From Chryseomicrobium sp. FSL W7-1435 (lineage in GTDB: Bacteria; Bacillota; Bacilli; Bacillales_A; Planococcaceae), in the NCBI RefSeq assembly GCF_038595005.1, contig NZ_CP151997.1:1426001-1490000 (forward strand): 64,000 nt of DNA, in the 5' to 3' direction. This document shows, piece after piece, positions 45,805 through 54,660 of the stretch. Position numbers and translations under genes: made by a program. Each line of letters starts with the position of its first letter. Position 1 is the first letter of the stretch. Under the pieces are notes generated by a model. It searched no databases. It was not told the origin of the DNA and saw nothing but the letters and a program-made list of their open reading frames with translations.

Positions 45805-45988
45805 GTTGAGTGGAGTGGAGGGACTGACTCCAGTGGGATTAAAAGCGTTACGTGAGGCCCTGCAAGAGCTTGCGACGAGGAGACTCACTACGCGCCCACG
45901 GAAAGCAGTCCCGGAACGGAACTCAACGCAAATAAATCAGTAGGTTCTCTGGAATTATTAAATCTAGAGTACCTACTGATTTCTTTTT
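45805..45988 (+). repeat. structured repeat element A, copy 2 (after hemL)
   Basis: Branched stem-loop 45805-45927 closed by GTTGAGT/ACTCAAC, then a terminator hairpin AAATCAGTAGGT/ACCTACTGATTT with CTTTTT (45934-45988). Compared with copy 1 the paired changes are GGGACTG/CAGTCCC for GGGGCTG/CAGCCCC, GCAAG-AGC-TTGC for GCAGG-AGC-CTGC, and CAGTAGG/CCTACTG for CAGCAAG/CTTGCTG. Same orientation relative to the upstream gene as copy 1. Confidence 0.8.
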
Positions 45989-46014
45989 CAGCTGAAAACC
46001 ATAAATTCATTTAT

Positions 46015-46044
46015 GCATATTCCCTTAGACACCACGCATATCAT
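46015..46044 (+). promoter_or_regulatory. sigma-E-type promoter before the SpoVID-like gene
   Basis: GCATATT (46015-46021) and CATATCAT (46037-46044), 15-bp spacer, fit the sigma-E pattern (KMATATT, CATACAMT) with two mismatches in the -10. It lies 20 bp before the gene. Confidence 0.5.
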
Positions 46045-46063
46045 ACGTCAGGGAGGGGAATTA

Positions 46064-46648
46064 ATGGATAAAACCTGGACAGAACACGAAACATTTCAAT
46101 TGGCACCACCACTTGGCACGTTTACAGAAGCACGCGACTTTCGCATTCAACCGCTCTTTACCTGGAAAGAAACCAACGGGCACTGGGAACTGAAAGGTGT
46201 CTACAAACTGATGGTGAAAGCAGCAGTCGATGCGGAAGCCACTGGAGAACTAGAGATACCCACAACTGCTACGCTGATTGACGACGTCGATCAGCAAGAG
46301 GAAGGCGTGTATTTTGAATACGCCTTACCATTTCAAATTGTTGTCGCCGCAGAAAAAGTGGCGGCTGGCACAACACCAGAATTTCATGTGACCAAGCACT
46401 CCAGTGCAGTAGATGAAGGAGCGGTGGCTTGTCAGTGGGAAGCTTGTGTACGATATGAACCAGCAACCATAGAGAAAGAAGCGTCTAGTTACTTCGAAGA
46501 ATCTTTCGAAATACAAGAACTACTCGACTCCACGATTGAGCATATCGAAGAAAACTACGTTGTGTTTGATCAAAATGCACTTCCGCCATGGAAAGATACG
46601 TATACGACCTACACAATTCCCCTTAGATCACATCATGGTGGAACATAA
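46064..46648 (+). CDS. SpoVID-like spore coat morphogenesis protein, N-terminal domain only
   Basis: A 194-residue soluble protein, all beta by eye, placed where B. subtilis has spoVID (between hemL and valS). The N-terminal part alternates short strands: RDFRIQPLFTWKETNGHWELKGVYKLMVKAA (about 26-56) is like the SpoVID N-terminal region in which coat-binding strands carry a G-Y-L/K pattern. There is no C-terminal LysM domain or long acidic region, so the protein is about a third of SpoVID. ATG at 46064 follows GGGAGGGG. A sigma-E-type promoter lies upstream. Assignment rests on synteny, promoter type and weak similarity; it could be another coat protein. Its end overlaps a convergent small gene. 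Confidence 0.5.
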   Translation: MDKTWTEHETFQLAPPLGTFTEARDFRIQPLFTWKETNGHWELKGVYKLMVKAAVDAEATGELEIPTTATLIDDVDQQEEGVYFEYALPFQIVVAAEKVAAGTTPEFHVTKHSSAVDEGAVACQWEACVRYEPATIEKEASSYFEESFEIQELLDSTIEHIEENYVVFDQNALPPWKDTYTTYTIPLRSHHGGT

Positions 46649-46814
46649 AACACAAACCAACCAAAGCGAGAAGTACTAAAAAATCACCTGTGGTAGGGAC
46701 AAAGAGCGTTCGCAGCAATTGAAAGCAGGCAATGGGAATACAAATCGATTTGCAGTAAAAGCGTGGTTTGCGGCACCAGTCTGGCAAAAAATGTGGATTG
46801 TAACGCCTTTTCAT
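46623..46814 (-). CDS. 63-residue small membrane protein, unknown
   Basis: Minus-strand gene with a near-perfect ribosome site (AAGGAGG at 46830-46824) 9 bases before ATG. The product starts MKRRYNPHFLPDWCRKPRF, has four cysteines in the first half, and ends in one strong hydrophobic helix (about 40-58). It is convergent with the SpoVID-like gene (26-bp overlap) and divergent from valS, whose promoter region it shares. I do not recognise the family. The basic, Pro/Cys-rich head and C-terminal anchor suggest a tail-anchored inner-membrane peptide. Confidence 0.6.
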   Translation of the reverse strand: MKRRYNPHFLPDWCRKPRFYCKSICIPIACFQLLRTLFVPTTGDFLVLLALVGLCFMFHHDVI

Positions 46815-46840
46815 CTTGCAACACCTCCTTTCGTAGCGAC

Positions 46841-46869
46841 TTGACGCCTTGTTGCAGATTGCTTACAAT
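46841..46869 (+). promoter_or_regulatory. promoter of the valS leader
   Basis: TTGACG (46841-46846) and TACAAT (46864-46869) at 17-bp spacing. Confidence 0.72.
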
Positions 46870-46884
46870 AAGAAGCACATAGAT

Positions 46885-47121
46885 AAAATGCAACGAACGG
46901 GAAGAGTAGAGATTCCTCTGATCCAAAGAGAGAAGGCCAGCTGGTGAGAGGTCTTCGGTCATGAGTCACGAAGGTAGCCCGGGAGCAGCTGTTATGAACT
47001 TGAAAGTAGTAGCAGCCGGTGAAGAGCCGTTAGTGAATGAAGTGCATGCTTTTTTAAGCATGAATTAAAGGTGGTACCGCGATTATGCCCTCGTCCTTTT
47101 CCGAAGGATGGGGGTTTTTTG
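46885..47121 (+). ncRNA. T-box leader (valine) of valS
   Basis: T-box AAGGTGGTACCGCG at 47068-47081 followed by the terminator CCCTCGTCCTT/AAGGATGGGGG with TTTTTT (47088-47120). Stem I contains AGTAGAGA on the 5' side and GAAGGTAGCC on the 3' side; the specifier is GTA (Val) at 46974-46976, in the same GAAG-codon-purine context as the pheS leader. Uncharged tRNA-Val allows read-through to valS. The left boundary is approximate. Confidence 0.92.
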
Positions 47122-47167
47122 TGTTCTCTCCCACTTCATTCGCATCAATCCAAAAGGAGTGACGTAC

Positions 47168-49810
47168 ATGACAAACGAAATTGAAATGCCGACCAAGTAC
47201 GATCCGCAGTCAATCGAACAAGGACGCTATGACTGGTGGTTACAAGGGAAATACTTTGAAGCTCATCCAGAAGGCGACAAGCAGCCGTATACGATCGTGA
47301 TTCCACCGCCGAACGTAACAGGAAAGCTCCATTTAGGACACGCTTGGGACACAACACTGCAAGACATCATCACTCGTATGAAGCGTATGCAAGGTTACGA
47401 CGCTTTATGGTTACCGGGGATGGACCATGCAGGGATTGCCACACAAGCAAAAGTAGAAGAAAAGCTTCGTGCTGAGGGCAAGACACGCTACGACCTTGGA
47501 CGAGAAGCATTTGTCGAAGAGACATGGAAATGGAAAGAAGAATATGCAGGACACATTCGTGCACAGTGGTCGAAGCTTGGTTTAGGACTTGATTACTCTC
47601 GTGAACGCTTTACATTAGATGAAGGCTTGTCTCATGCAGTGCGCGAAGTATTCGTGAAGCTTTACGAGAAGGACTTGATCTACCGCGGTGAATACATCAT
47701 CAACTGGGATCCAGCAACGAAAACGGCCCTTTCAGATATCGAAGTCATCCACAAAGAAATCGAGGGTGCTTTCTATCATATGCACTACCCGCTAACAGAT
47801 GGAACAGGCTCCATCGATGTAGCGACAACACGGCCTGAAACGATGCTAGGGGATACTGCGGTTGCCGTTCACCCAGAAGACGAGCGCTACAAGCACTTGA
47901 TCGGAAAAACGGTGACACTGCCAATCGTTGGACGTGAAATTCCAATCGTTGCAGACGATTACGTGGACATGGAATTCGGAAGCGGTGCTGTAAAAATCAC
48001 GCCAGCTCATGACCCGAATGACTTTGAAATCGGTAATCGCCACAATTTAGAACGTGTTCTTGTGATGAACGAGGACGGGTCGATGAATGGCAATGCTGGT
48101 AAGTATGAAGGAATGGACCGTTTTGAATGCCGTAAGCAAATCGTCAAAGATCTGCAAGAGATGGACGTATTGTTCAAAATTGAAACGCATGTGCACTCTG
48201 TAGGGCATTCAGAGCGCAGTGGAGCTGTCGTAGAACCTTACCTGTCGACTCAATGGTTCGTTCGCATGAAGCCTCTTGCACAGCAAGCTATGGACATTCA
48301 AGATACAGACGGAAAAGTAAACTTCATTCCAGAGCGTTTCGAAAATACGTATATGCGCTGGATGGAAAACTTGCATGACTGGTGTATCTCTCGTCAGCTT
48401 TGGTGGGGCCACCGCATTCCGGCTTGGTACCACAAAGAAACTGGAGAGGTTTTCGTTGGACACGAGGCTCCGGAAGATTTAGAAAACTGGCGACAAGAAG
48501 ACGATGTACTGGATACTTGGTTCTCGTCTGCTCTATGGCCGTTTTCAACAATGGGCTGGCCTGATGGTACGAACGAAGAGTTCAAAAAATATTACCCAAC
48601 CAATACACTTGTGACGGGGTATGACATTATTGCCTTCTGGGTTTCTCGAATGATCTTCCAAGGTGTTGAATTTACCGGAGAGCGCCCGTTCAAAGATGTG
48701 CTGATTCATGGATTAGTGCGTGATGCAGAAGGCCGCAAAATGTCGAAATCACTGGGTAATGGTGTGGATCCAATGGATGTCATCAGTGAGTACGGTGCCG
48801 ATTCACTTCGTTACTTCTTATCAACTGGGTCTTCACCAGGACAAGACCTTCGCTACTCTACTGAAAAGGTAGAAGCGGTTTGGAACTTTGCCAACAAGAT
48901 TTGGAATGCTTCCCGTTTTGCGTTAATGAATATGGACGGCTTGAAGTATGAAGAAATCGATTTAACGGGTGAAAAATCAGTTGCGGATGCTTGGATTTTA
49001 ACGCGTTTGAATGAAACGATTGAAACGGTGACACGTCTGTCTGAACGCTACGAGTTCGGGGAAGTCGGCCGTGCGCTGTACAACTTCATCTGGGATGATT
49101 TCTGTGATTGGTACATCGAAATGGCGAAATTGCCTCTTTACGGAGAAGATGAAGCAGCGAAGAAACTGACACGTTCGGTTCTAGCTCATGTGCTTGATCA
49201 GACAATGCGCCTGTTGCACCCATTCATGCCATTCATCACGGAAGAGATTTGGCAGAACTTGCCGCATCAAGGAGACTCCATCGTGACAGCCAGTTGGCCA
49301 ACAGTTCGCGACGATTTGAATTTCCCTGAGCAAGCGGAAGAAATGAAGTTGCTTTCTGAAATCATTCGTTCGGTACGTGCGATTCGTGCAGAAGTACAGA
49401 CGCCAATGAGCAAAAAAGTGCCATTGATTTTGTCTGCAAAAGACGAAAAAGCACTGGCAACACTTGAAAACAACGCAGCGTATATCGAAAAGTTCTGTAA
49501 TCCAGAAACACTAGAGATCGGCTTACGAATTGATGCACCTGAAAAAGCGATGTCGGCTGTTGTGACAGGGGCTGAACTTTTCTTACCACTTCAAGGCTTG
49601 ATTGACATTGAGGCAGAGCTTGCTCGTCTTGAAAAAGAACTGGCGAAATGGGAAAAAGAAGTGAAACTTGTTCAAGGGAAGCTATCGAATGAACGCTTTG
49701 TTTCAAAAGCTCCAGAAGCCGTTGTTGCGGAAGAACGTGCGAAAGAAGCGGATTATCTTGAGAAGCGCGATACGGTTATCAAACGATTAGAAGAACTGAA
49801 AAACCTATAA
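47168..49810 (+). CDS. valS: valine-tRNA ligase
   Basis: Class I aminoacyl-tRNA synthetase, 880 residues, the B. subtilis length. HIGH-type motif in [13 protein letters not shown] near 45, the CP1 editing domain (about 190-340, [15 protein letters not shown]), [17 protein letters not shown] near 407, the KMSKS loop near 525 ([11 protein letters not shown]), the anticodon domain, and a C-terminal coiled coil (about 815-880, [19 protein letters not shown]). The ATG at 47168 follows AAAAGGAG. Controlled by the T-box leader; followed by a terminator. Confidence 0.97.
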   Translation: MTNEIEMPTKYDPQSIEQGRYDWWLQGKYFEAHPEGDKQPYTIVIPPPNVTGKLHLGHAWDTTLQDIITRMKRMQGYDALWLPGMDHAGIATQAKVEEKLRAEGKTRYDLGREAFVEETWKWKEEYAGHIRAQWSKLGLGLDYSRERFTLDEGLSHAVREVFVKLYEKDLIYRGEYIINWDPATKTALSDIEVIHKEIEGAFYHMHYPLTDGTGSIDVATTRPETMLGDTAVAVHPEDERYKHLIGKTVTLPIVGREIPIVADDYVDMEFGSGAVKITPAHDPNDFEIGNRHNLERVLVMNEDGSMNGNAGKYEGMDRFECRKQIVKDLQEMDVLFKIETHVHSVGHSERSGAVVEPYLSTQWFVRMKPLAQQAMDIQDTDGKVNFIPERFENTYMRWMENLHDWCISRQLWWGHRIPAWYHKETGEVFVGHEAPEDLENWRQEDDVLDTWFSSALWPFSTMGWPDGTNEEFKKYYPTNTLVTGYDIIAFWVSRMIFQGVEFTGERPFKDVLIHGLVRDAEGRKMSKSLGNGVDPMDVISEYGADSLRYFLSTGSSPGQDLRYSTEKVEAVWNFANKIWNASRFALMNMDGLKYEEIDLTGEKSVADAWILTRLNETIETVTRLSERYEFGEVGRALYNFIWDDFCDWYIEMAKLPLYGEDEAAKKLTRSVLAHVLDQTMRLLHPFMPFITEEIWQNLPHQGDSIVTASWPTVRDDLNFPEQAEEMKLLSEIIRSVRAIRAEVQTPMSKKVPLILSAKDEKALATLENNAAYIEKFCNPETLEIGLRIDAPEKAMSAVVTGAELFLPLQGLIDIEAELARLEKELAKWEKEVKLVQGKLSNERFVSKAPEAVVAEERAKEADYLEKRDTVIKRLEELKNL

Positions 49811-49819
49811 CAATTTGAA

Positions 49820-49848
49820 GAGAGGGCAACTGCCTTCTCTTTTTTTAG
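49820..49848 (+). terminator. terminator of valS
   Basis: GAGAGGGCA pairs with TGCCTTCTC, followed by TTTTTTTAGG. Confidence 0.8.
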
Positions 49849-49879
49849 GTCTCCTTTTTCTTTTTTTTCTTTTTTTTTA

Positions 49880-50006
49880 GGTGCCTGTCCCAAAAACAAT
49901 TCTGATATTCATGACTATTTACCAATTATGCATCACGAAGCCGCATTCCTACATTGAATTCTACATAATCATAAATAGTTTTTGAATAGTGTGGGGGACA
50001 GGCACC
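49880..50006. repeat. 127-bp element with GGTGCCTGTCCC inverted repeats
   Basis: GGTGCCTGTCCC (49880-49891) and its exact reverse complement (49995-50006) bound an AT-rich interior without a frame. A long T-rich tract (49848-49878) lies on its left. Ends of the type GGTGCCTGTC are common in Bacillus-group repeats associated with Y1/REP transposases; none is encoded nearby. Similar size and end sequence to 39205-39329. Confidence 0.7.
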
Positions 50007-50055
50007 ATTTGGAAAAAAGCTGGATATACTAGAATCTAGTTTGCTAAATCTAAAG

Positions 50056-50086
50056 TGTGACATTTCGTGTCACAAATTGTTATACT
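50056..50086 (+). promoter_or_regulatory. folC promoter overlapped by a palindromic operator
   Basis: TGTGACA (50056-50062) and TGTCACA (50068-50074) form a perfect 7-5-7 inverted repeat. GTGACA serves as a plausible -35, with TATACT (50081-50086) as -10 at 18-bp spacing. Confidence 0.45.
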
Positions 50087-50125
50087 AATTCTGTTGAGAA
50101 ATTACCCACCAAGAGGAGAAAACCC

Positions 50126-51412
50126 ATGTACACTAACTTACAAGAATGCCTAGACTTCGTATTTTCCATTCGCTCAAGTACATACAAACGCACACCACTG
50201 GAGATGATCGAGGATATTTTACAAGACCTCGGCAACCCTCACCATACATTCAAAACAATTCATTTTGCTGGCTCTAATGGCAAGGGATCCACGCTAAATG
50301 CAGTCGATTCGATTTTAAAAGATGCTAACTTGCAAGTCGGTGTCTTCACATCACCCCATATTCACCATGTCAATGAACGAATTCGCATCAATGAAGTGCA
50401 AATACCAGACGATAAATTGCTCGATTACTTAAACCAAGTTTTAGAAATAGTCGAGAACAAATACGATGGCAAATACCCAACATTTTTCGGAATTATCACG
50501 ATTGTGGCTTACCTACATTTTGCGGAGCAACAAGTAGATGTCGCTTTGATAGAAACAGGTATTGGTGGTTTACGAGATTCAACAAACGTGATCACACCGC
50601 TTGTTTCCGTTATCACAACAGTTTCTTACGATCACACAGACGTTTTGGGAGATACGATTCAAGAAATCGCTTCTGAAAAAGCGGGAATCATCAAACCTGG
50701 CGTTCCGGTCGTCTCAAGTGTCAAAAACCCAGAAGCTCAGCAAGTCATCCGAGATACTGCTACAGAAAAAAATGCACCACTTCAACAGCTCGAAGACGAC
50801 ATGAAAGTTTCCAATGTGCGTCTGGAGAATGGCTACCAACTATTCGACCTTGAGATAGGAGAAGATCGTTTAGAGGATATTGCCTTATCCATGTTCGGAA
50901 TTCACCAAGCTGAAAATGCTGGCTTAGCCATCACAGCGATTCGTGCATTGGAGCCAACATTTACGATTTCTAACGATGCGATCTATTCAGGTCTTAAAAA
51001 AGCAAAATGGGCAGGGCGTTTTGAAAAGTTCGGTGACCATATCGTCATTGACGGTGCCCACAATCCAGAAGGCATGACGATGCTTCTTCAAACACTGACA
51101 AATGTTTACCCAGAGTTCAATTACCACTTCCTTTACGCAGCTCTTGAGGAAAAAGACAATGCGTCAAGCGTAGCGATGGTCGATCAAGTAGCTTCGACGA
51201 TTACTTTCACGAGCTTCCATCACGCAGGAGCTACACCGAAAGACAAACTTGTGGAGTATTCTTCGCATACAGAGAAAACGGCTGTAGATAATTGGAAGAA
51301 AGTTATCGAAGATTTCGAAACCAATCACTCGGCTACAGATGTTCTAGTGATCACGGGTTCTCTTTACTTTATGAGTGAAGTGCGAGAATTCTTACTGACG
51401 AAGAAATTCTAA
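50126..51412 (+). CDS. folC: folylpolyglutamate synthase/dihydrofolate synthase family protein (FolC paralogue 1)
   Basis: Mur-ligase-type enzyme adding glutamate to dihydropteroate or folates. The 428-residue protein has the P-loop AGSNGKGST near 47, SPHIHHVNERIRIN near 76, IETGIGGLRDSTNV near 145, the YDHTDVLG segment, EKAGIIKPGVPVV with the carbamylated-Lys region near 185, and DGAHNPEGM near 312. In the third block most FolC proteins read GGR-x-DSTNV; here it is GGLRDSTNV. ATG at 50126 follows AAGAGGAG. It sits right after valS as in B. subtilis. A second paralogue follows. Confidence 0.88.
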   Translation: MYTNLQECLDFVFSIRSSTYKRTPLEMIEDILQDLGNPHHTFKTIHFAGSNGKGSTLNAVDSILKDANLQVGVFTSPHIHHVNERIRINEVQIPDDKLLDYLNQVLEIVENKYDGKYPTFFGIITIVAYLHFAEQQVDVALIETGIGGLRDSTNVITPLVSVITTVSYDHTDVLGDTIQEIASEKAGIIKPGVPVVSSVKNPEAQQVIRDTATEKNAPLQQLEDDMKVSNVRLENGYQLFDLEIGEDRLEDIALSMFGIHQAENAGLAITAIRALEPTFTISNDAIYSGLKKAKWAGRFEKFGDHIVIDGAHNPEGMTMLLQTLTNVYPEFNYHFLYAALEEKDNASSVAMVDQVASTITFTSFHHAGATPKDKLVEYSSHTEKTAVDNWKKVIEDFETNHSATDVLVITGSLYFMSEVREFLLTKKF

Positions 51413-51430
51413 ATTAAGAAGTTAATTTAA

Positions 51431-51556
51431 GAAAAAGGACTCGATTTCCTGTGGAGGAACCTGCTTGCCTCCTCTCGGCATACGAATGCATACATTCGCC
51501 TCCGCTGCGGGGTCAATCAGAACCCTTTATTTCCACGGGAGTCGAGCCCTTTTTCT
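51431..51556 (-). repeat. diverged inverted copy of repeat element A
   Basis: Long inverted repeat GAAAAAGGACTCGATTTCC / GGGAGTCGAGCCCTTTTTC. Read on the minus strand it shares GACTCC-GTGGAAAT, GACCCCGCAG and GAGG pieces with element A copies after lysC and hemL, in the same order. It could act as terminator for folC on the plus strand because a T run follows (51548-51554). Confidence 0.55.
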
Positions 51557-51675
51557 TTAAATCTTTCAGTTATAACTGTATGTAGCATTAAATTAGACTC
51601 GCTTTTTAAAAGGTAGCACTTTTAGAAATCGGGCCTTTTTTCGAATTGTTGTAGTTTTGTAAGGAGGGAACCATT

Positions 51676-52848
51676 ATGAAAATTCCAGGGCTTGATGTCT
51701 TTAAAGAAAAGTGGGGAATTGCTAGTCGCTCAACAATTGAACCGGGACTTGATCGGATGCAACGCGTCTTGAAGCAGCTTGGAAATCCTGAAACATTCGA
51801 CCGAATTATTCATGTCGCGGGAACGAACGGAAAAGGTTCCACGATTGCCTTTCTAAAGGCTTTATGTGAAAGTCATGGAATTCGTTACGGTGCATTTCAA
51901 TCGCCTGCGATTGTCGATGTCCATGATCAGTTAGTTGTAAATGGACAGCCTATTACTCCCAAGCAACTTGATACAGCCCTTGAACTATTGGCACAGGTTG
52001 AAGAAGCGAAGACCTTGACCGATTTCGAACTGCTGACAATCTGTGCTTTTATTCACTTTCGCAGTCAAGATGTGGACGTCTGGATTCTAGAAACAGGCAT
52101 GGGTGGACGTTTTGATAGCACCAATGTCGTACCAAAAAGTATTGCCGTTATTACCAGCTTGTCCATTGATCATACGAACTTTTTAGGAACCACACTCGAT
52201 GAAATAGGTTACCACAAAGCAGGGATTATAAAAGAAGGTTCCACTGTTGTTTTACCAGAAACGATTTATTTAGCGCCGTTTGAGAAAGAAGCAGCTATAA
52301 AAAATGCTACTCTTTTTTCAATGATCCCACTAGATGATGAAGTTGAATTGTCGTTAGTGGGTGCCCATCAACGGATGAACGCTACTCTTGCTTGCACAGC
52401 TCTCAGTAAGCTCTTCACATTAACTACTGATAAATTACTCACTGGATTGAAGGGAGCGTATATTCCCTTTCGCATGGAGAAACTCTCCGACAATATTTAT
52501 TTAGACGGTGCGCACAATGTCGAAAGTGCTCAAAAGTTAGTCGAAACTATTCGAACAAACTTTCAAGATAAACCGGTCCATATCGTAATGGGAATCTTAG
52601 CAGACAAAGAGTTCGAAGCGGTCTTACGAGAACTGGAAAAAGTTGCCGAAACAATGACGTTTGTCGAATTCTCCCATGAACGCGCACTTGAGCCGAATAG
52701 ACTAGTTGATTTGTGTCGAATTAAAAACAAACGAATGGCAACTATTGATCAAATAGAGTTAAATAGTTTAAAAAGTGTTAATGATAGGTATTTTATCACG
52801 GGTTCATTATACTTTTTAAGTGAATGGCGATTCAAAAACAGTAGTTAA
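51676..52848 (+). CDS. FolC paralogue 2 (Mur ligase family, diverged)
   Basis: A 390-residue protein homologous to its upstream neighbour: P-loop VAGTNGKGST near 48, FELLTICAFIHF near 115, ETGMGGRFDSTNV near 138, DHTNFLG, HKAGIIKEG near 183 and DGAHNVESA near 275. Differences from typical FolC: the SPH-x-ERIxING block is replaced by SPAIVDVHDQLVVNG (about 75-90), losing the conserved His and Arg, and the C-terminal domain is shorter. It may be a second folate glutamylator or have taken another substrate. Ribosome site TAAGGAGGG, own intergenic gap. Confidence 0.75.
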   Translation: MKIPGLDVFKEKWGIASRSTIEPGLDRMQRVLKQLGNPETFDRIIHVAGTNGKGSTIAFLKALCESHGIRYGAFQSPAIVDVHDQLVVNGQPITPKQLDTALELLAQVEEAKTLTDFELLTICAFIHFRSQDVDVWILETGMGGRFDSTNVVPKSIAVITSLSIDHTNFLGTTLDEIGYHKAGIIKEGSTVVLPETIYLAPFEKEAAIKNATLFSMIPLDDEVELSLVGAHQRMNATLACTALSKLFTLTTDKLLTGLKGAYIPFRMEKLSDNIYLDGAHNVESAQKLVETIRTNFQDKPVHIVMGILADKEFEAVLRELEKVAETMTFVEFSHERALEPNRLVDLCRIKNKRMATIDQIELNSLKSVNDRYFITGSLYFLSEWRFKNSS

Positions 52849-52924
52849 TACCTTATAGATTTTCAGTAAGCAGTGCTATAATTTAATTGTCAGACAACTA
52901 CTAAAACTGGAAAGGGGGGCTATA

Positions 52925-54628
52925 GTGAAATTCAGTAATCGAACGAAACGGTTCATTGTAATGCTTTATATTTTTACCGGATTACCGCTAATGGCCCTCT
53001 TACTCTTTGCTTTCCCAAGTCAACCAATTGACTGGGTTATTTTTTCGTTAATGTTTATTCTCGCTTTAGCAACTACCGCAATTCCTTTTCACATCGGTAA
53101 TACTACTATCTTCTTATCCCAATGGGTCACTGTAGCTGCTTTCCTTCAATATGGTGTAGGAATTGAAATGATTCTTGTTCAGTTTTCCATCCTACCGATG
53201 CTTTTCCGAGTTCGATTTTTAACAGACTTACCTTATCGAATTTTATTTAGTTCCTGGATGTTTGTGCTTGTATCCTTACTTTCAGCAAGTGCCGCACACG
53301 CCATCGGGTATACGGTAGGGGAGACGAGCATTGGCATGATCATTGCCGGTGCCACCACATTCCTGATTGTGAGCCTTGTTTCAAATCATATAATTCTTTA
53401 TGGCCGCGATCGAATACTCGGCAGTAAAGACCGGTTCTTTTCCAGAGATGCTGCGTGGGATTATACTGGAGGGATGATTACATTACCTTTTGCTATTTCC
53501 CTCTACGTGCTGGAAAATGAAATTGGTTGGATTGCCTTTATGCTCCTCGGAATTCCTTTTTTACTGATCACCTACGTGATGCGTATGTACAACACCGCAG
53601 AACGGGCAAATATTGCTTTATCAAAAGCTAGTGCATTTGGTCATGAGATGGCCGACAGATTGAGTGTCAATCAAATCGTCGACATGTTTATGAAGCGTGT
53701 GGCAGAACTGTTCCCGCTCGATGCCATCTACATTGTTGATAATTTAAAAGGCCGCTATGTTGTACTCCGAGCTGTTGTGGACAAAGAAGAAGTTACAATT
53801 GAAGTAGAGTCAGAATCGATACAGAACTCATTCATTCATTCTTATTTTAGTCGATCAGAAAAACATTGCTTTGGGAAAGCTTCTGAATGGAGAGAAGATG
53901 CGCCTGATTTTCTTGAGAAAGATATGAACAGCTTGTTAATTGTTCCTATCCATCGCAACAAAAAGACAGAAGGAATGGTCATTTTATCTGCGCGAAAGAA
54001 ATATGCGTTTGAAAAATACCAGATGGACATTGTTCACTTATTGTCGACGTACTTTGCAGTTTCTTTAGAAAAAGCAAAATACGTCCATGCAGCTGTTGAG
54101 AAAAGTGAGACATGTGCTCTGACCGGACTTTATAATTATCGCTATTTAGATAAAAAGCTAGAAATTGAGCAAAACCGCTTAGATACGAATCCACATCTTT
54201 ATTTATCTGCACTTATGTTAGATATTGACCACTTTAAACAAATTAACGATCAATATGGCCATCATGCCGGAAATAGTGTATTAAAAGATTTTGCGCGTTT
54301 ATTAAAAAATCATGTTCCAGAGGATGGAACGATTGCACGCTATGGTGGAGAAGAGTTTGTCATTCTATTACCGCACATGACGAAACAAGATGCCGCTGAA
54401 CTAGGTGAGAAGATTCGAAAAGAAGTTCAAACCACTTCTTTTTTAATAGATTCGGACCTCTCCAAAAATCGACAAGATGAAATCATTTATTTGACGGTCT
54501 CGATTGGTGTTTCAAATGCACCAGAAGATACCGATGAAACAATCACAATGCTACGAAACGCCGATCGCGCGCTCTACATTGGAGCGAAGCAGGCGGGGCG
54601 GAATCGTGTAGCGGAATATAGTAACTAA
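52925..54628 (+). CDS. membrane-bound diguanylate cyclase (7TM/MASE-like, GAF, GGDEF)
   Basis: A 567-residue protein predicted to make cyclic di-GMP. Residues about 10-215 form six or seven hydrophobic segments, followed by a GAF-like region (about 240-390, ending LLSTYFAVSLEKAK) and a GGDEF domain (about 395-560) with LTGLYNYRYLD, LDIDHFKQINDQYGH and the active loop GGEEF (474-478). The residues before GGEEF read HVPEDGTIARY, so the RxxD product-inhibition site is missing. GTG start after AAAGGGGGGC. It precedes the type IV pilus locus, whose PilB ATPases are sometimes c-di-GMP controlled; a functional link is inference. Confidence 0.88.
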   Translation: MKFSNRTKRFIVMLYIFTGLPLMALLLFAFPSQPIDWVIFSLMFILALATTAIPFHIGNTTIFLSQWVTVAAFLQYGVGIEMILVQFSILPMLFRVRFLTDLPYRILFSSWMFVLVSLLSASAAHAIGYTVGETSIGMIIAGATTFLIVSLVSNHIILYGRDRILGSKDRFFSRDAAWDYTGGMITLPFAISLYVLENEIGWIAFMLLGIPFLLITYVMRMYNTAERANIALSKASAFGHEMADRLSVNQIVDMFMKRVAELFPLDAIYIVDNLKGRYVVLRAVVDKEEVTIEVESESIQNSFIHSYFSRSEKHCFGKASEWREDAPDFLEKDMNSLLIVPIHRNKKTEGMVILSARKKYAFEKYQMDIVHLLSTYFAVSLEKAKYVHAAVEKSETCALTGLYNYRYLDKKLEIEQNRLDTNPHLYLSALMLDIDHFKQINDQYGHHAGNSVLKDFARLLKNHVPEDGTIARYGGEEFVILLPHMTKQDAAELGEKIRKEVQTTSFLIDSDLSKNRQDEIIYLTVSIGVSNAPEDTDETITMLRNADRALYIGAKQAGRNRVAEYSN

Positions 54629-54660
54629 AAAAAACAGCCGAGAGGCTGTTTTTTTAGTTG
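54625..54660. terminator. bidirectional terminator between the cyclase and minor pilin genes
   Basis: AAAAAAACAGCC pairs with GGCTGTTTTTTT around a GAGA loop, directly at the stops of the two convergent genes. Confidence 0.9.

Noticed and set aside
50056-50074. FNR/CRP site before folC
   Set aside because: TGTGA and TCACA are present but 9 bases apart instead of 6; kept only as an unassigned palindrome.
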